Shown in pieces: positions 27,184 through 35,223 of a DNA stretch of 58,589 nucleotides. Position numbers and translations under genes: made by a program. Source of the stretch: Candidatus Melainabacteria bacterium (GTDB taxonomy: Bacteria > Cyanobacteriota > Vampirovibrionia > Obscuribacterales > Obscuribacteraceae); contig JACRFZ010000099.1 in NCBI GenBank assembly GCA_016212515.1, positions 1 to 58,589 on the forward strand, given 5' to 3'. Position 1 is the stretch's first letter; each line of letters starts with the position of its first letter. Under the pieces are notes generated by a model. That model worked only from the letters and a program-made list of their open reading frames with translations, did not search any database and was not told where the DNA came from.

Positions 27184-27924
27184 CTATTTCGCTTTGATAG
27201 CCTTGGCTTTGGTGAGAAATTCTTCGGCTTCTCCGTCTCTACCGCGGCGTTTGAGAAATTCGCCGAAGGCATGATAGGCGTTTTTGGCTTCGCTGGGGTT
27301 TTTCGACTTGGCTTTGTCGTGTACTTCCAGTGCCTTAGTGAATTCTTGCTCGGCTTCGGCAATTTTACTCAGCTCTTCGTAAATGCGGGCGAGCAGAAGA
27401 TGAATCTCCGCTTTGTAAGTGTCTCCCTGGGTGTGCACTTTGTCGGCCAGGGTCAGCCAGGCGGAAGCTTGCTTATGGGCTTCCTCGAATTGTTTGGCCC
27501 AGCAAAGGGCGTTTACCAGTAAGAAGTAATCGTGCAGAGCTGAAGATTCCGCAATTTCGCTGCCGCTGTTCAAGCGCGTGGTTACGGCTTTCAGAGCCAG
27601 ATCGGCGGCTTCTTCATATTCTTTTGCTCTGTAGACGAAGGAGGCGAGGCAATAGTATGAATTGGCCAGGTTCAGACCGTTTGCTTTTTCCTTGCTCTTG
27701 CAAAGGCGGTTGGTCAAATCCAGCAGTCTGGCGAATTTCTTTTTGTCTGTTTCTTCGTCGGAATAAAACAGTTCGGCAGCCCCTTCGGCAGCTACAGCCA
27801 GTTCGGGACGCGGATACTTGGCGATAAGTTCGGTGGGCGGCGTGGCGCTGAGAAGATCGAGGAAATCCTCGGGCATCATATCTTCAATGTTTTCGAGTTC
27901 TTCGACGTCTTCTTCTTCCGGCAT
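27184..27924 (-). CDS. TPR-repeat protein
   Basis: About 246 residues, no signal peptide. The ATG at 27924 is chosen because AGGGGA lies at good spacing before it; a longer start at 27999 is not supported. The N-terminus is acidic (MPEEEDVEELENIEDMMPEDFLDLLSA). From about residue 60, TPR-like helical pairs follow (LANSYYCLASFVYRAKEYEEAADLALKA, LLVNALCWAKQFEEAHKQASAWL, EIHLLLARIYEELSKIAEAEQEFTKALEVH, AYHAFGEFLKRRGRDGEAEEFLTKAKA). Protein-interaction scaffold by fold; partner unknown. Encoded upstream of and close to the SRAP gene. Confidence 0.8.
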   Translation of the reverse strand: MPEEEDVEELENIEDMMPEDFLDLLSATPPTELIAKYPRPELAVAAEGAAELFYSDEETDKKKFARLLDLTNRLCKSKEKANGLNLANSYYCLASFVYRAKEYEEAADLALKAVTTRLNSGSEIAESSALHDYFLLVNALCWAKQFEEAHKQASAWLTLADKVHTQGDTYKAEIHLLLARIYEELSKIAEAEQEFTKALEVHDKAKSKNPSEAKNAYHAFGEFLKRRGRDGEAEEFLTKAKAIKAK

Positions 27925-28149
27925 ATTCCAAGTCCCCTGGGTAGACCGTCTATATATACCAGACGAAGTGCGATTTTGGCCAGACCAGGCCGGCACCATA
28001 AGAATTTTTGACTTTCCTTTGCCGCTGCCGGTGTTTTTGGCGGTTTTCGGTCTAGGGTTTTTCCGGTGTCAAAGTGCGGGTACCGGTCTTATTATCTTGG
28101 CAACGTTGACTGGGAAAAGGTCCCTTTACTATCCAGGAGCTCCAATAAA

Positions 28150-29580
28150 ATGACTACGGTCAAGCGCCCTTTTTCTTGCGGGCTGGCATCGCCTGTGCCC
28201 GTTTTCAGTCTCGTTTCCGCTTTTGTTCTCGCCTTTCCGCCGTCCATGCAAGCCCAGGACGCCTTTGGCAGTGGCCCTAGCGCCGGCATGGAGAATGTTG
28301 TGGAGTTCGAAGTTGCCGATTACGGGGATTACACAGTTGTGACGGGTAGGAACGGAGGCCTTCCCGGGGGACCTCCATTATTAGAAGGATGCACGAACGG
28401 CACCATTGCCGAGCAGGATGACACAGTGCATCTGCCCCGAGATGAGTACAAAAAGCTGGTAGTAATGCCTGATGGCCGTGAGATGCTTGGTCTCTCCCTT
28501 TGTGATTTGACCTGCAGGGAGGTGGCCGCAGAGGAAGAGTTGCCGCCCGCTGATTTCCCGATCATGCCCAGAACCATCGCCTTGCCGCCTGGCATGAAGA
28601 TGAGCGGACTGCCCCGTCCGGCTGGCGATGAGTATGCCTTTTGGCCGCGCTCTTGTTATGGATGGAATCTGGGAGAGTATGTGGATCGAGGTAGAGAGCA
28701 TGCTTTAGCTGGAGTAAGTGTGCCGGTTTCCGGTAGCGATGATGTTGTAATTACTCGTAAATTGTTGGATGAGATTATGCGTGTCAACGAGTTGGCCGCT
28801 GGTAATCCTGATTACAGCTGCCGAATTGCCGCATTGGGGCTCAAGTATTTCTCACATTGCCGGGTTAAGGAGTCGCAGGAAATTGCCAGAGATCAGCTGG
28901 ATCTGGAGAGCAACCGAGAAGTTGTTTTGCTAAAGCGGGTTTTGCGTTTCAAAGAAAGTATTGCCAGAATTAAGGCCAGTGATGCCCCCGCTTCTAAGCG
29001 AGAAATGTTAGCGGCGCGCCTCGAGAAAGAGGGCAAGCTTTACGATGCTCTGGTTGAGCGCCTCCGCGTAGAGGAGATGCAGGACAACGGGGTGGCGCGA
29101 TATCACCTGGCTATGCTTTACCTGCGGCTTGGTGAAAGGAAGTTGGCCTTTGAGAAATTGAAGGAAGCTGTTGAATCAACCTGGGCGCAGACGGATCGGG
29201 CTCTTTTGACCAGAGCCAATGTGGCTTTGGGAGACAGTTTGATGGACGCCTCGACGGCGGCCCTCAGGCAGGGCGCTGAACCTCTCAGCCTGGCAAGGCT
29301 GCGAAACGCTTCCGCCGCTTATCGCAGGGCTTGCGTTCTGAGTCCGCGAGATCAAGCTGCAATCACTGGGCTTTTGCGCTGTTGCAAACAAGCAGCGGCA
29401 ATCCACCCCTGTTTCGATAACTCGCTTATGCTCGCCGGTGCCTACTGTTTGTCTGGAGACTTTGGCCGAGCCCAGGGGTTGTATGACGCTTGCGCGGAAA
29501 TCAACGCTGATGACCCTCGGTTGCGTAAGGCTCGTTTGGTGGCGCAGCAGTGTCAGCGCCGCAGTGCTTCCGCCGGCTAA
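28150..29580 (+). CDS. Secreted TPR-containing protein
   Basis: Signal peptide (VFSLVSAFVLAFPPSMQAQDA) followed by 190 residues of unclear fold rich in Pro/Gly/acidic residues, then a helical region with TPR-like motifs (LEKEGKLYDALVERL, ARYHLAMLYLRLGERKLAFEKLKEAV, LSLARLRNASAAYRRACVL, LMLAGAYCLSGDFGRAQGLYDACAEINADDPRLRKARL). The ATG at 28150 with AGGAG 11 bases upstream is the likely start; upstream in-frame codons have no signal-like sequence. Its stop lies 13 bases from the stop of the hydrolase gene, which it converges with. Function unknown. Confidence 0.72.
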   Translation: MTTVKRPFSCGLASPVPVFSLVSAFVLAFPPSMQAQDAFGSGPSAGMENVVEFEVADYGDYTVVTGRNGGLPGGPPLLEGCTNGTIAEQDDTVHLPRDEYKKLVVMPDGREMLGLSLCDLTCREVAAEEELPPADFPIMPRTIALPPGMKMSGLPRPAGDEYAFWPRSCYGWNLGEYVDRGREHALAGVSVPVSGSDDVVITRKLLDEIMRVNELAAGNPDYSCRIAALGLKYFSHCRVKESQEIARDQLDLESNREVVLLKRVLRFKESIARIKASDAPASKREMLAARLEKEGKLYDALVERLRVEEMQDNGVARYHLAMLYLRLGERKLAFEKLKEAVESTWAQTDRALLTRANVALGDSLMDASTAALRQGAEPLSLARLRNASAAYRRACVLSPRDQAAITGLLRCCKQAAAIHPCFDNSLMLAGAYCLSGDFGRAQGLYDACAEINADDPRLRKARLVAQQCQRRSASAG

Positions 29581-29592
29581 ATTTTGTGGTGC

Positions 29593-30468
29593 TCAGTTGA
29601 GGGAAGTAAGGAAGCGAGCGCAAAGTGCTGTAGCCGAATTTGGATCCTGCCGCGCTCCCGCCGTTAAGCAGCCCAGATGACCGCCCATGGGACCTCGGTA
29701 GAAGGTCTTCCGTCCGCGGCATTCTCGGTAGATTTCGTCTGCCTGTTCGACGGGCAAAATCGGATCATCTGAGGCATGAAACATCAGTACGGGGAAAGAT
29801 TTGCACTGAAATAGATCGTTGCATGCCAGATCGGGAGCGGGAAAGCAGAAGCTCGGGTAGCAATTGAGATAGGGGAGTCTGAGTCGCCAGACGCTTTCGA
29901 GGGATTTGTAAGGACTGACTAAAACCATGGCTCTTACGGGATGGTTGCGTGCCAGGCTGTATGCCGGACCATGACCCATAGAAATTGCTGCTTGCACAAT
30001 CTGCTCTTTCGGTGTGTTTAGCGCGCCTGTGAGAAATTGATAGGCGGTCTCGGCGTCTTGCAGCAATTGCTTGTTGCTTGGTTGTCCATTACTTTTGCCG
30101 TAGCCCGAGTAATCATAGAGTAGAACGCTGGCGCCGGCATCATAAAAGGCGTGCGCACTTTCGAGATAGTGGGAGAGATTGCCGGCTTGACCGTGGTGGA
30201 TTAGCACCGTGTACCTGGCCTGCGGATTCTGGAAATACCAGGCGGAAAGCCGGCTGTCTTCTGCACCTTTCATGGTAACCTCGCTGCGATTGTAGCGAGG
30301 CTCGTCCGGTAGATACTGCTTCACCTTGATCGGGCGAAACTCGAAATAGGCAAAGACTACGGCCGGGTTCAAGGCGACATAGAAGCAGAGCAGGGCAAAG
30401 AGGAGCAGGCGAACTAGTTTGATTCGTCCGGACTTATCCTGGAAGTATTGGAGAAGGCGTTGCTGCAT
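29593..30468 (-). CDS. Membrane-anchored alpha/beta hydrolase (BEM46-like)
   Basis: 291 residues: N-terminal signal anchor (KLVRLLLFALLCFYVALNPAVVFAYFEF), then an alpha/beta hydrolase fold. The oxyanion region is VLIHHGQAGNLSHYL; the nucleophile elbow is AAISMGHGPAYSLA, in which the usual GxSxG reads AISMG, so the first Gly is Ala. The catalytic Asp is in HASDDPILP and His in MGGHLGC. This follows the BEM46/YfhR subgroup. Substrate unknown. It is divergent from the region holding the 15-bp repeats. Confidence 0.87.
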   Translation of the reverse strand: MQQRLLQYFQDKSGRIKLVRLLLFALLCFYVALNPAVVFAYFEFRPIKVKQYLPDEPRYNRSEVTMKGAEDSRLSAWYFQNPQARYTVLIHHGQAGNLSHYLESAHAFYDAGASVLLYDYSGYGKSNGQPSNKQLLQDAETAYQFLTGALNTPKEQIVQAAISMGHGPAYSLARNHPVRAMVLVSPYKSLESVWRLRLPYLNCYPSFCFPAPDLACNDLFQCKSFPVLMFHASDDPILPVEQADEIYRECRGRKTFYRGPMGGHLGCLTAGARQDPNSATALCARFLTSLN

Positions 30469-30705
30469 GACTTATTTACTTCTGTGGCCTTGGGGCATGA
30501 TTTGGCAGTGCCGGTGCTTCTATCGTCAGACCCGACCTTCACCTTTTCGGGGGCGAACCAACAGTTGGTTAAGTGTGTGGGCCGGGAATTGTGGGTCGGT
30601 CGATTTGTCGGTCGTCGTATTGCAGGCGGTGCGAATTGCGTCTTGCTGATGAGCAGAAATGCCCTGCCGGTATGTCTTTTGAAAAAGTCTGAGTTTATGG
30701 CTTGA
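30448..30705 (+). CDS. Possible small protein (uncertain)
   Basis: An 85-codon frame with TTG start, overlapping the first 21 bases of the hydrolase gene on the other strand. Its sequence (LFTSVALGHDLAVPVLLS, GREL.VGRFVGRRIAGGANCVLLMSRN) is not low-complexity and its codon choice looks ordinary, but there is no recognised family and only a weak ribosome-binding site. It could be a genuine small cytoplasmic protein or a chance frame. Confidence 0.3.
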   Translation: MEKALLHDLFTSVALGHDLAVPVLLSSDPTFTFSGANQQLVKCVGRELWVGRFVGRRIAGGANCVLLMSRNALPVCLLKKSEFMA

Positions 30706-30833
30706 GCCATGTAACAGCAGAAATTAAATCTGCTTGACGCTGAAAAGGCAGATGCAGCAAGGGTTTTAATTGTGAAAAAGGCGCGAGACGCAGATGTAAT
30801 ATTTCTTCGCATCACTATTGTTACAAAGCCCGG

Positions 30834-31100
30834 TCAGAGAAAAGAGAAGGGTGCGGACCCCGATTTAGCCATGAGCAGCTTAGCCATGAGCAGCTTAGCC
30901 ATGAGCAGCTTAGCCATGAGCAGGTTAGCCACGAGCAGCTTAGCCACGAGCAGCTTAGCCACGAGCAGCTTATCGCTATAAACGATCTTTCTCCGCGGGC
31001 GGTTTTGAATTGCAGCCACAAGTTCCGTCGGCAGATTAAAACTATCCCAACCGGTTACAAAAAGGTTACCAGTCTGTATATCTGCTGCTAAGATATTCAT
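30834..31100 (-). CDS. Possible pentapeptide-repeat miniprotein (uncertain)
   Basis: An 88-codon frame read through the 15-bp repeats. It begins ATG at 31100, has a non-repeated head (NILAADIQTGNLFVTGWDSFNLPTEL...), then seven five-residue units of the form A[KN]LL[MV], which fit the A(D/N)LXX pentapeptide-repeat pattern (Leu at the central position). The head overlaps the predicted promoter region of the diiron gene, and no ribosome-binding site is visible. A + strand frame (30772-30981) gives LAMSS units instead. Which, if either, is translated is not decidable here. Confidence 0.3.
   Translation of the reverse strand: MNILAADIQTGNLFVTGWDSFNLPTELVAAIQNRPRRKIVYSDKLLVAKLLVAKLLVANLLMAKLLMAKLLMAKLLMAKSGSAPFSFL
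30865..30969. repeat. 15-bp tandem repeat, seven units
   Basis: Seven head-to-tail copies of TTAGCCATGAGCAGC. Units 1-3 are identical, unit 4 ends in G, and units 5-7 carry ACG in place of ATG; a partial eighth unit (TTATCGC) follows. Because the unit is a multiple of three, copy-number changes would keep any reading frame. The region between 30,469 and 31,118 otherwise holds no confident gene besides the promoter at its right end. Confidence 0.95.
31066..31094 (+). promoter_or_regulatory. Predicted sigma70-like promoter of the diiron gene
   Basis: TTACCA (31066-31071), spacing 17, TAAGAT (31089-31094). Transcription would begin near 31100, immediately ahead of the AACCGGCCGGTT palindrome. 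A direct repeat GGTTAC (31053 and 31064) overlaps the -35 hexamer. Confidence 0.45.
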
Positions 31101-31101
31101 T

Positions 31102-31113
31102 AACCGGCCGGTT
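31102..31113. promoter_or_regulatory. Perfect palindrome AACCGGCCGGTT, candidate TetR operator
   Basis: A 12-base perfect palindrome directly after the predicted -10 and 5 bases before the ATG at 31119. It sits inside a looser dyad whose ends are ATTCATT and AATGAAT (31095-31124), and an AACCGGTT half-like site occurs at 31049-31056. The position would block transcription, and a TetR-family gene lies just downstream of the regulated gene. Confidence 0.5.
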
Positions 31114-31118
31114 GGTCA

Positions 31119-32357
31119 ATGAATGATTTCCCATACCGAGCTGGTCTGAGAGTTTTTGAGGAGCTAGATAGGGCAGTGACTACAACTACTTTGGAGTGTA
31201 CTCAAGAGATGGCTACAAAAGAGAAATCGGCAAAGTCTTCCGCATCCAAGTCATGTGCGGAAAAAGCTACGACAAAGGTGACCAGCTCAGCCTCCTGCCA
31301 GGATTTGACGGCGCCGCCCAGTCAGCACGATCGTATGCCTGACCCGGCCGAACTTCTGCTCAACGCTCAGGATGCTCCCAAAATCACTGATAAGCTCAAT
31401 ATTTTCCCAATGGAATGGCGGGTGGAGACACCCAGACTGTTGGATATTTACGAGAGTTCCAGAGATCCGGGTTGGTCTCCCGGTCAGTTGCCGTGGCGCA
31501 CTCTGGAAGTGGAAAAAATGACCCTCGACCAGCGCTATGCCATTTCTTACTGGTTCGCCTTGCTTTCGGTCTTCGATGCTTCCGGACCCGCCGTTTTTTG
31601 CCGGGCTATGATTCATGCTTATGAAACCCACGAAGAAGACGCCATTCGCAAGTGTTTCTTCTCGGTGGCCAGAGACGAAATGAACCACGAGGAAGTTTGC
31701 GGCAGGGCAATTACAAAGCTCACCCCCGGTGGTCCGCTCGGCTATGAGCCGGAGACCGAACTGGGCAAATTGGCCCGTAACAACATTCAGTGGCTCTATC
31801 ACAACGGTGCCAGGTATTGGAACGGCTATAAGACAGCCGTTGAGCACTATCCCATGGCCATTCTCTTCAGCTCTTTCCTGTTTGGTGAAGTGGCTTCGTC
31901 CACCCTTTTCCACAGCATGTATGAGCGTACTCAGATTCCTGTCTTCAAAGAAGCTTTCCGCAACATCGGTCGTGACGAGGGTCGCCACCTGAGTTTCTGT
32001 CTGGCGCTCTTGAAGGAAGTGTTGCCCAAGCTCACCGACGAAGAAAAATCCACCATCACCAAGCAGTTCCGGGCCGGGTTCATTTTCCTCTCCGGCATTT
32101 TGTATGAGCCTCCGTCCGAATTCTGGCAGTTGCCTCCTACCTTCATGCCGGCACAGCGTTTGCTGGAAGAGAAGGCTCGGGAGGCCGGGTTCGGTATCCT
32201 CACCCTGGAAGAGCGGCGGGAGAACTGGCGAACCGCCGTGGTGCGCCTGAAGACTATTGTTGAACCATACGGCGTCAAGTTCCCGGCCTTGCCGGAGATT
32301 GATGTGGATGGTGAAGACGTGGCCTTTGACTGCGACAAGATCATTCCTATATTCTAG
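31119..32357 (+). CDS. Ferritin-like diiron protein (oxygenase/desaturase-like)
   Basis: 412 residues, with a polar Ser/Lys/Ala-rich N-terminal 60 residues. The helical core has two ExxH motifs (ARDEMNHEEVC and GRDEGRHLSFC) and an intervening acidic helix (FLFGEVASSTLFHSM), the arrangement of carboxylate-bridged diiron enzymes of the acyl-ACP desaturase or AurF-like kinds. The first-helix ligand is not clear; Asp in SVFDASG is a candidate. Substrate unknown. Start uncertain: ATG 31119 lies right behind the palindrome without a ribosome-binding site, whereas ATG 31209 is also in frame and follows CAAGAG. The TetR gene follows after 84 bases. Confidence 0.83.
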   Translation: MNDFPYRAGLRVFEELDRAVTTTTLECTQEMATKEKSAKSSASKSCAEKATTKVTSSASCQDLTAPPSQHDRMPDPAELLLNAQDAPKITDKLNIFPMEWRVETPRLLDIYESSRDPGWSPGQLPWRTLEVEKMTLDQRYAISYWFALLSVFDASGPAVFCRAMIHAYETHEEDAIRKCFFSVARDEMNHEEVCGRAITKLTPGGPLGYEPETELGKLARNNIQWLYHNGARYWNGYKTAVEHYPMAILFSSFLFGEVASSTLFHSMYERTQIPVFKEAFRNIGRDEGRHLSFCLALLKEVLPKLTDEEKSTITKQFRAGFIFLSGILYEPPSEFWQLPPTFMPAQRLLEEKAREAGFGILTLEERRENWRTAVVRLKTIVEPYGVKFPALPEIDVDGEDVAFDCDKIIPIF

Positions 32358-32387
32358 GAGTGCGTATCCTATTTCAGGAATGCGTAT
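32356..32387. repeat. 20-bp-period direct repeat AGGARTGCGTAT
   Basis: AGGAGTGCGTAT (32356-32367) and AGGAATGCGTAT (32376-32387) differ at one base and are offset by exactly 20 bases, about two helical turns. They begin at the diiron gene stop and lie 55-86 bases before the TetR gene start. A regulator-binding pair is possible. Confidence 0.45.
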
Positions 32388-32441
32388 TTAATTCCGGTTC
32401 AGGGACACGATGATTAATTTCAAAAGCGCAGAGTATGCGCC

Positions 32442-33035
32442 ATGGTAAGACCGCGCGCCGAGAACTATGAAGAGCGGCGAGGGGAAATCCTGGATAAGGC
32501 GGCGGCTATGTTTGCCGAGCGCGGTTTCGACGCCACGTCGATGTCATCCATAGCTTCCGGATTAGGCGTTTCCAAGGCCCTTGTTTATCACTACTTCCAG
32601 TCTAAGGAAGAGTTGCTTTATCAAATGCTCCACAGCCACTGCCTTTTGCTGGTAGAGACGGCTGCTAAAGCTGTGCAATCCTCCCGCAAAGCCGATGAGC
32701 AACTGGAGTCGCTAGTGCTGGAGCTGATGCGCCTCTATATGAGCTCGCGGGATAAGCATGTGGTCTTGATGAACAGTCTGAAGGCCCTTTCGCCGGAGCA
32801 GCAAAAGGAAATCAAGGCTCTGGAAAGAGAGATTGTCGCCCACATCAAAACCCTGGTTCAGCTTCTGCGCCCTGGTTTGAATGAGTCTGAGGTGACATCC
32901 CTGGCTATGTATCTGATGGGCTCGATTAACTGGACCTATACATGGTTTAAGGTGAGCGGTTCCATCTCTCCTGATAAGTACGCGGAAATGGCTGCCCAGC
33001 TCTTTCTTAATGGTCTGAAGGGGGCAGCTCTATAA
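32442..33035 (+). CDS. TetR/AcrR-family transcriptional regulator
   Basis: 197 residues. The N-terminal HTH domain (ILDKAAAMFAERGFDATSMSSIASGLGVSKALVYHYFQSKEELLYQ) is the standard TetR DNA-binding head. The C-terminal ligand domain shows the helical pattern of the KstR2/FadR-like group (LMRLYMSSRDKHVVLMNSLKALSPEQ). It probably represses its own operon and the diiron gene through the palindrome at 31102. Ligand unknown; fatty-acyl-CoA or steroid-CoA effectors are known in related groups. Confidence 0.92.
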   Translation: MVRPRAENYEERRGEILDKAAAMFAERGFDATSMSSIASGLGVSKALVYHYFQSKEELLYQMLHSHCLLLVETAAKAVQSSRKADEQLESLVLELMRLYMSSRDKHVVLMNSLKALSPEQQKEIKALEREIVAHIKTLVQLLRPGLNESEVTSLAMYLMGSINWTYTWFKVSGSISPDKYAEMAAQLFLNGLKGAAL

Positions 33036-33037
33036 CC

Positions 33038-33057
33038 ACACTGCCGGTGAGCAGTGT
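33038..33057. terminator. Hairpin between convergent genes
   Basis: Perfect 7-base stem ACACTGC/GCAGTGT with a 6-base loop (CGGTGA), starting 3 bases after the TetR stop and facing the convergent gene ending at 33104. No T tract, so it could be a weak bidirectional terminator or an unrelated hairpin. Confidence 0.3.
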
Positions 33058-33103
33058 TCGCTGTCCAGCCTGAGTGTAGTCCGCCGTGCCCTTTGTAAGC
33101 TGG

Positions 33104-33499
33104 TTACGCGCCAGGTGAACTAAGTTCCGGTGCCGGGGAACTCAAGAGTGAATTCGCTTCTCTCTTACTTTTGTCTCTCAAGTAGGCATCTAGCGATTCC
33201 AGTCTGGCATAAGTGAGCTTGGCTCTGGGTGTGCCGCTTTCGGCGGTGACTCTTGGGACCGCTGGGGCCGCCTCTGCTATCTGCGCCTGCTCGGGGCTGC
33301 TATTTTGCGAGAGCTCTGATGATGGTTCCGGCAGAAGCTCTCTGGTTGTTTCCGATTTTGTGCCGGACAGTCTTGAAAGTCCCAGCGCACAAGCAATCTT
33401 TCGCCAAAGCGGGAGAGTATCCAGTTCCGCGCATGTTTGCTTGAGGTGCAAGGGAGTTCGTCCTTTCTCCAGCGTCGCCGTCTGTCTTTGGTCAAGCAT
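33104..33499 (-). CDS. Hypothetical Ser/Pro/Glu-rich protein
   Basis: 131 residues, no signal peptide or membrane span. The ATG at 33499 has a strong GGAGGG ribosome-binding site, which is the main reason to accept it. N-terminal part is basic and helical (LPLWRKIACALGLSRL); the rest is low-complexity (EPSSELSQNSSPEQAQIAEAAPAVPR) and ends with a short charged helix (LTYARLESLDAYLRDKSKREAN). No recognised family. Confidence 0.55.
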   Translation of the reverse strand: MLDQRQTATLEKGRTPLHLKQTCAELDTLPLWRKIACALGLSRLSGTKSETTRELLPEPSSELSQNSSPEQAQIAEAAPAVPRVTAESGTPRAKLTYARLESLDAYLRDKSKREANSLLSSPAPELSSPGA

Positions 33500-33679
33500 G
33501 TGTTTCCCTCCTGCCGGCCTGGCGTCTGACGGTTGGGCGCAACGGCACAGCCCGACTTTCCTGAGTAAGTCTAAAGCAAGCTGTTTTTACCGGCGGTTTC
33601 AATTGTTGAGTTGTTGCCCCCATTATCAGGTTAGCCAGGCTTGAGACGTCTGCCTATCCCCCAGAGAGGTTAGTGCAAA

Positions 33680-33699
33680 CAACAGTTAAACAACTGTTG
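33680..33699. promoter_or_regulatory. Palindrome CAACAGTT-AAAC-AACTGTTG, candidate operator
   Basis: Perfect inverted repeat with 8-base arms and a 4-base centre, followed directly by a second dyad GCTTGC-T-GCAAGC (33699-33711). It lies 53-72 bases upstream of the peptidase ORF. The AT-rich centre and arm length suit a dimeric HTH regulator site. Confidence 0.45.
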
Positions 33700-33751
33700 C
33701 TTGCTGCAAGCGTTCTGATGGCCGAGGCTTTTAGACTGTTTCGAAGATAGA

Positions 33752-34810
33752 ATGCTTGCGCCTTTGGCGTGGAATCAATACGCAATGCCTAAACCGAGGA
33801 AAATTCTAGTTGCTACCGCAGTCGTTTTTCTGGCTGTTTTGTCCGCAATTGCCGGTGCCGTCTTCGACTGTACGGCTATGCCTGGGCGCTCTTACCAGGG
33901 TCCGATTCCGGCTCTTGATACTGACGATTCTGCACTACAGGAACGCTTGCGCAGTCATGTTGCGGCCCTGACAGAGATTGGTCCTCGTTGTCACCTGGTA
34001 CCCGGCAGTATGGCGAAAACAGTTGCCTATATCGGTGATCGCATGAAACGGTGCGGCGGAAAAGTGGAATTCTTGCCGTTTACTTATGACGGCAAAGAGT
34101 TTACGAATATTGAATTGACCTTTGCCGGTACTTCGCAAGCGCATCGCGGCGAAACTGTGGTGGTAGGTGCGCACTATGACTCGGTTTCACATACGGTAGG
34201 AGCGAATGATAACGCCAGCGGAGTTGCCGCACTGCTAGCTCTGGCAGAAAACTGCAGACTGGCAAACCCCGGACGAACTCTGCGATTTGTAGCCTTTCCC
34301 AATGAAGAATTTTACTTCCGTACGGATGGGATGGGTAGCTCGCAATATGCCAGGCGCTGCGCTGAGCGCAAAGAGCAGGTTGTTGCAATGCTCTCCCTGG
34401 AGACCATCGGGTTTTTCACCGATCTGCCCGGTTCGCAGCGTTGTCCGGCCTTTCTGAGCGGGCTCTATCCCGACCGGGGCAACTTTCTAGCTTTCATCAG
34501 CACCTCTGAGGCTAGACCGCTTGTTAAGCGCTTCTCCGGACTCTTCAGGGAAAACTCTTCACTGCCTTCCGAGGGGCTCGCCGCACCGGCTTTCGTATCA
34601 GGTGTGGATTGGTCCGATCACTTGCCTTTCTTACAGTTGGGTTATCCGGCCCTCATGATCACCGACACTGCGCCTTATCGTTATCCTTACTACCATACTC
34701 CCGACGACACGATTGACAAGCTCGACTTTAGACGCATGACTCTGGCTGTGAAGGGCATCGAGAGCGCCTTGCTGAAACTGTCCGATGCTGGTACCCATGA
34801 CTTGCGATAA
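33752..34810 (+). CDS. M28-family zinc peptidase, exported
   Basis: 352 residues (341 from ATG 33785, whose sequence MPKPRKILVATAVVFLAVLSAIAGAVF begins a signal peptide). The M28 zinc ligands are visible: His in VVGAHYDSV, Asp in GANDNASG, the general base and metal Glu in AFPNEEF, Glu in LSLETIGF and His in YYHTPDDT. Aminopeptidase-like or glutaminyl-cyclase-like by family; substrate unknown. A palindrome lies upstream of the start. Confidence 0.93.
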   Translation: MLAPLAWNQYAMPKPRKILVATAVVFLAVLSAIAGAVFDCTAMPGRSYQGPIPALDTDDSALQERLRSHVAALTEIGPRCHLVPGSMAKTVAYIGDRMKRCGGKVEFLPFTYDGKEFTNIELTFAGTSQAHRGETVVVGAHYDSVSHTVGANDNASGVAALLALAENCRLANPGRTLRFVAFPNEEFYFRTDGMGSSQYARRCAERKEQVVAMLSLETIGFFTDLPGSQRCPAFLSGLYPDRGNFLAFISTSEARPLVKRFSGLFRENSSLPSEGLAAPAFVSGVDWSDHLPFLQLGYPALMITDTAPYRYPYYHTPDDTIDKLDFRRMTLAVKGIESALLKLSDAGTHDLR

Positions 34811-34870
34811 TTTTTGTGCTGTGCTAACTTCAGTCGCTTCGATTCTGTTCAATTTCTTGTGGAGATGCCC

Positions 34871-35104
34871 ATGTCCCTTTCGGTAATTAAGCAAGCCATA
34901 GCTGACAAAAAAATGCTCTGCCCCAGTTGCCACAAGCCAGTAAGCAAGTTCGAAAAGTTTGTTGAGATGATAAGCTCGGCCTATGACGGTCCGGGCTCCG
35001 GTCTTGACGGTGATACTGCCGGCTCCAAGGTGACACTTATTTGCGGCAACGATTCTTGCGACTGGAAAGAAAGGACCGAATACTGGGCGAATTATATAAG
35101 CTGA
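34871..35104 (+). CDS. Small zinc-ribbon protein
   Basis: About 77 residues. CPSCHKPV near the N-terminus and CGNDSCDWKERTEYW near the C-terminus give a CxxC ... CxxxxC pair that would bind one zinc. GGAG lies seven bases before the ATG at 34871, so I choose that start over the in-frame codons at 34814 and 34865. Function unknown; small zinc ribbons often bind nucleic acid or proteins. Confidence 0.65.
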   Translation: MSLSVIKQAIADKKMLCPSCHKPVSKFEKFVEMISSAYDGPGSGLDGDTAGSKVTLICGNDSCDWKERTEYWANYIS

Positions 35105-35223
35105 AGTTTTGCACCTGGGGCTGATTCGGTGGATAAAATCAGTCCCATTCGTGGAATCATTTATTTTGAAGGTGTTGCGCTTTTTGCATCGCCAACCCTG
35201 ATTCCGGCAAAGGGGGCATCTCT

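Noticed and set aside
30865..30969. CRISPR array
   Set aside because: The units are contiguous with no spacers, so it is a tandem repeat and not a repeat-spacer array.
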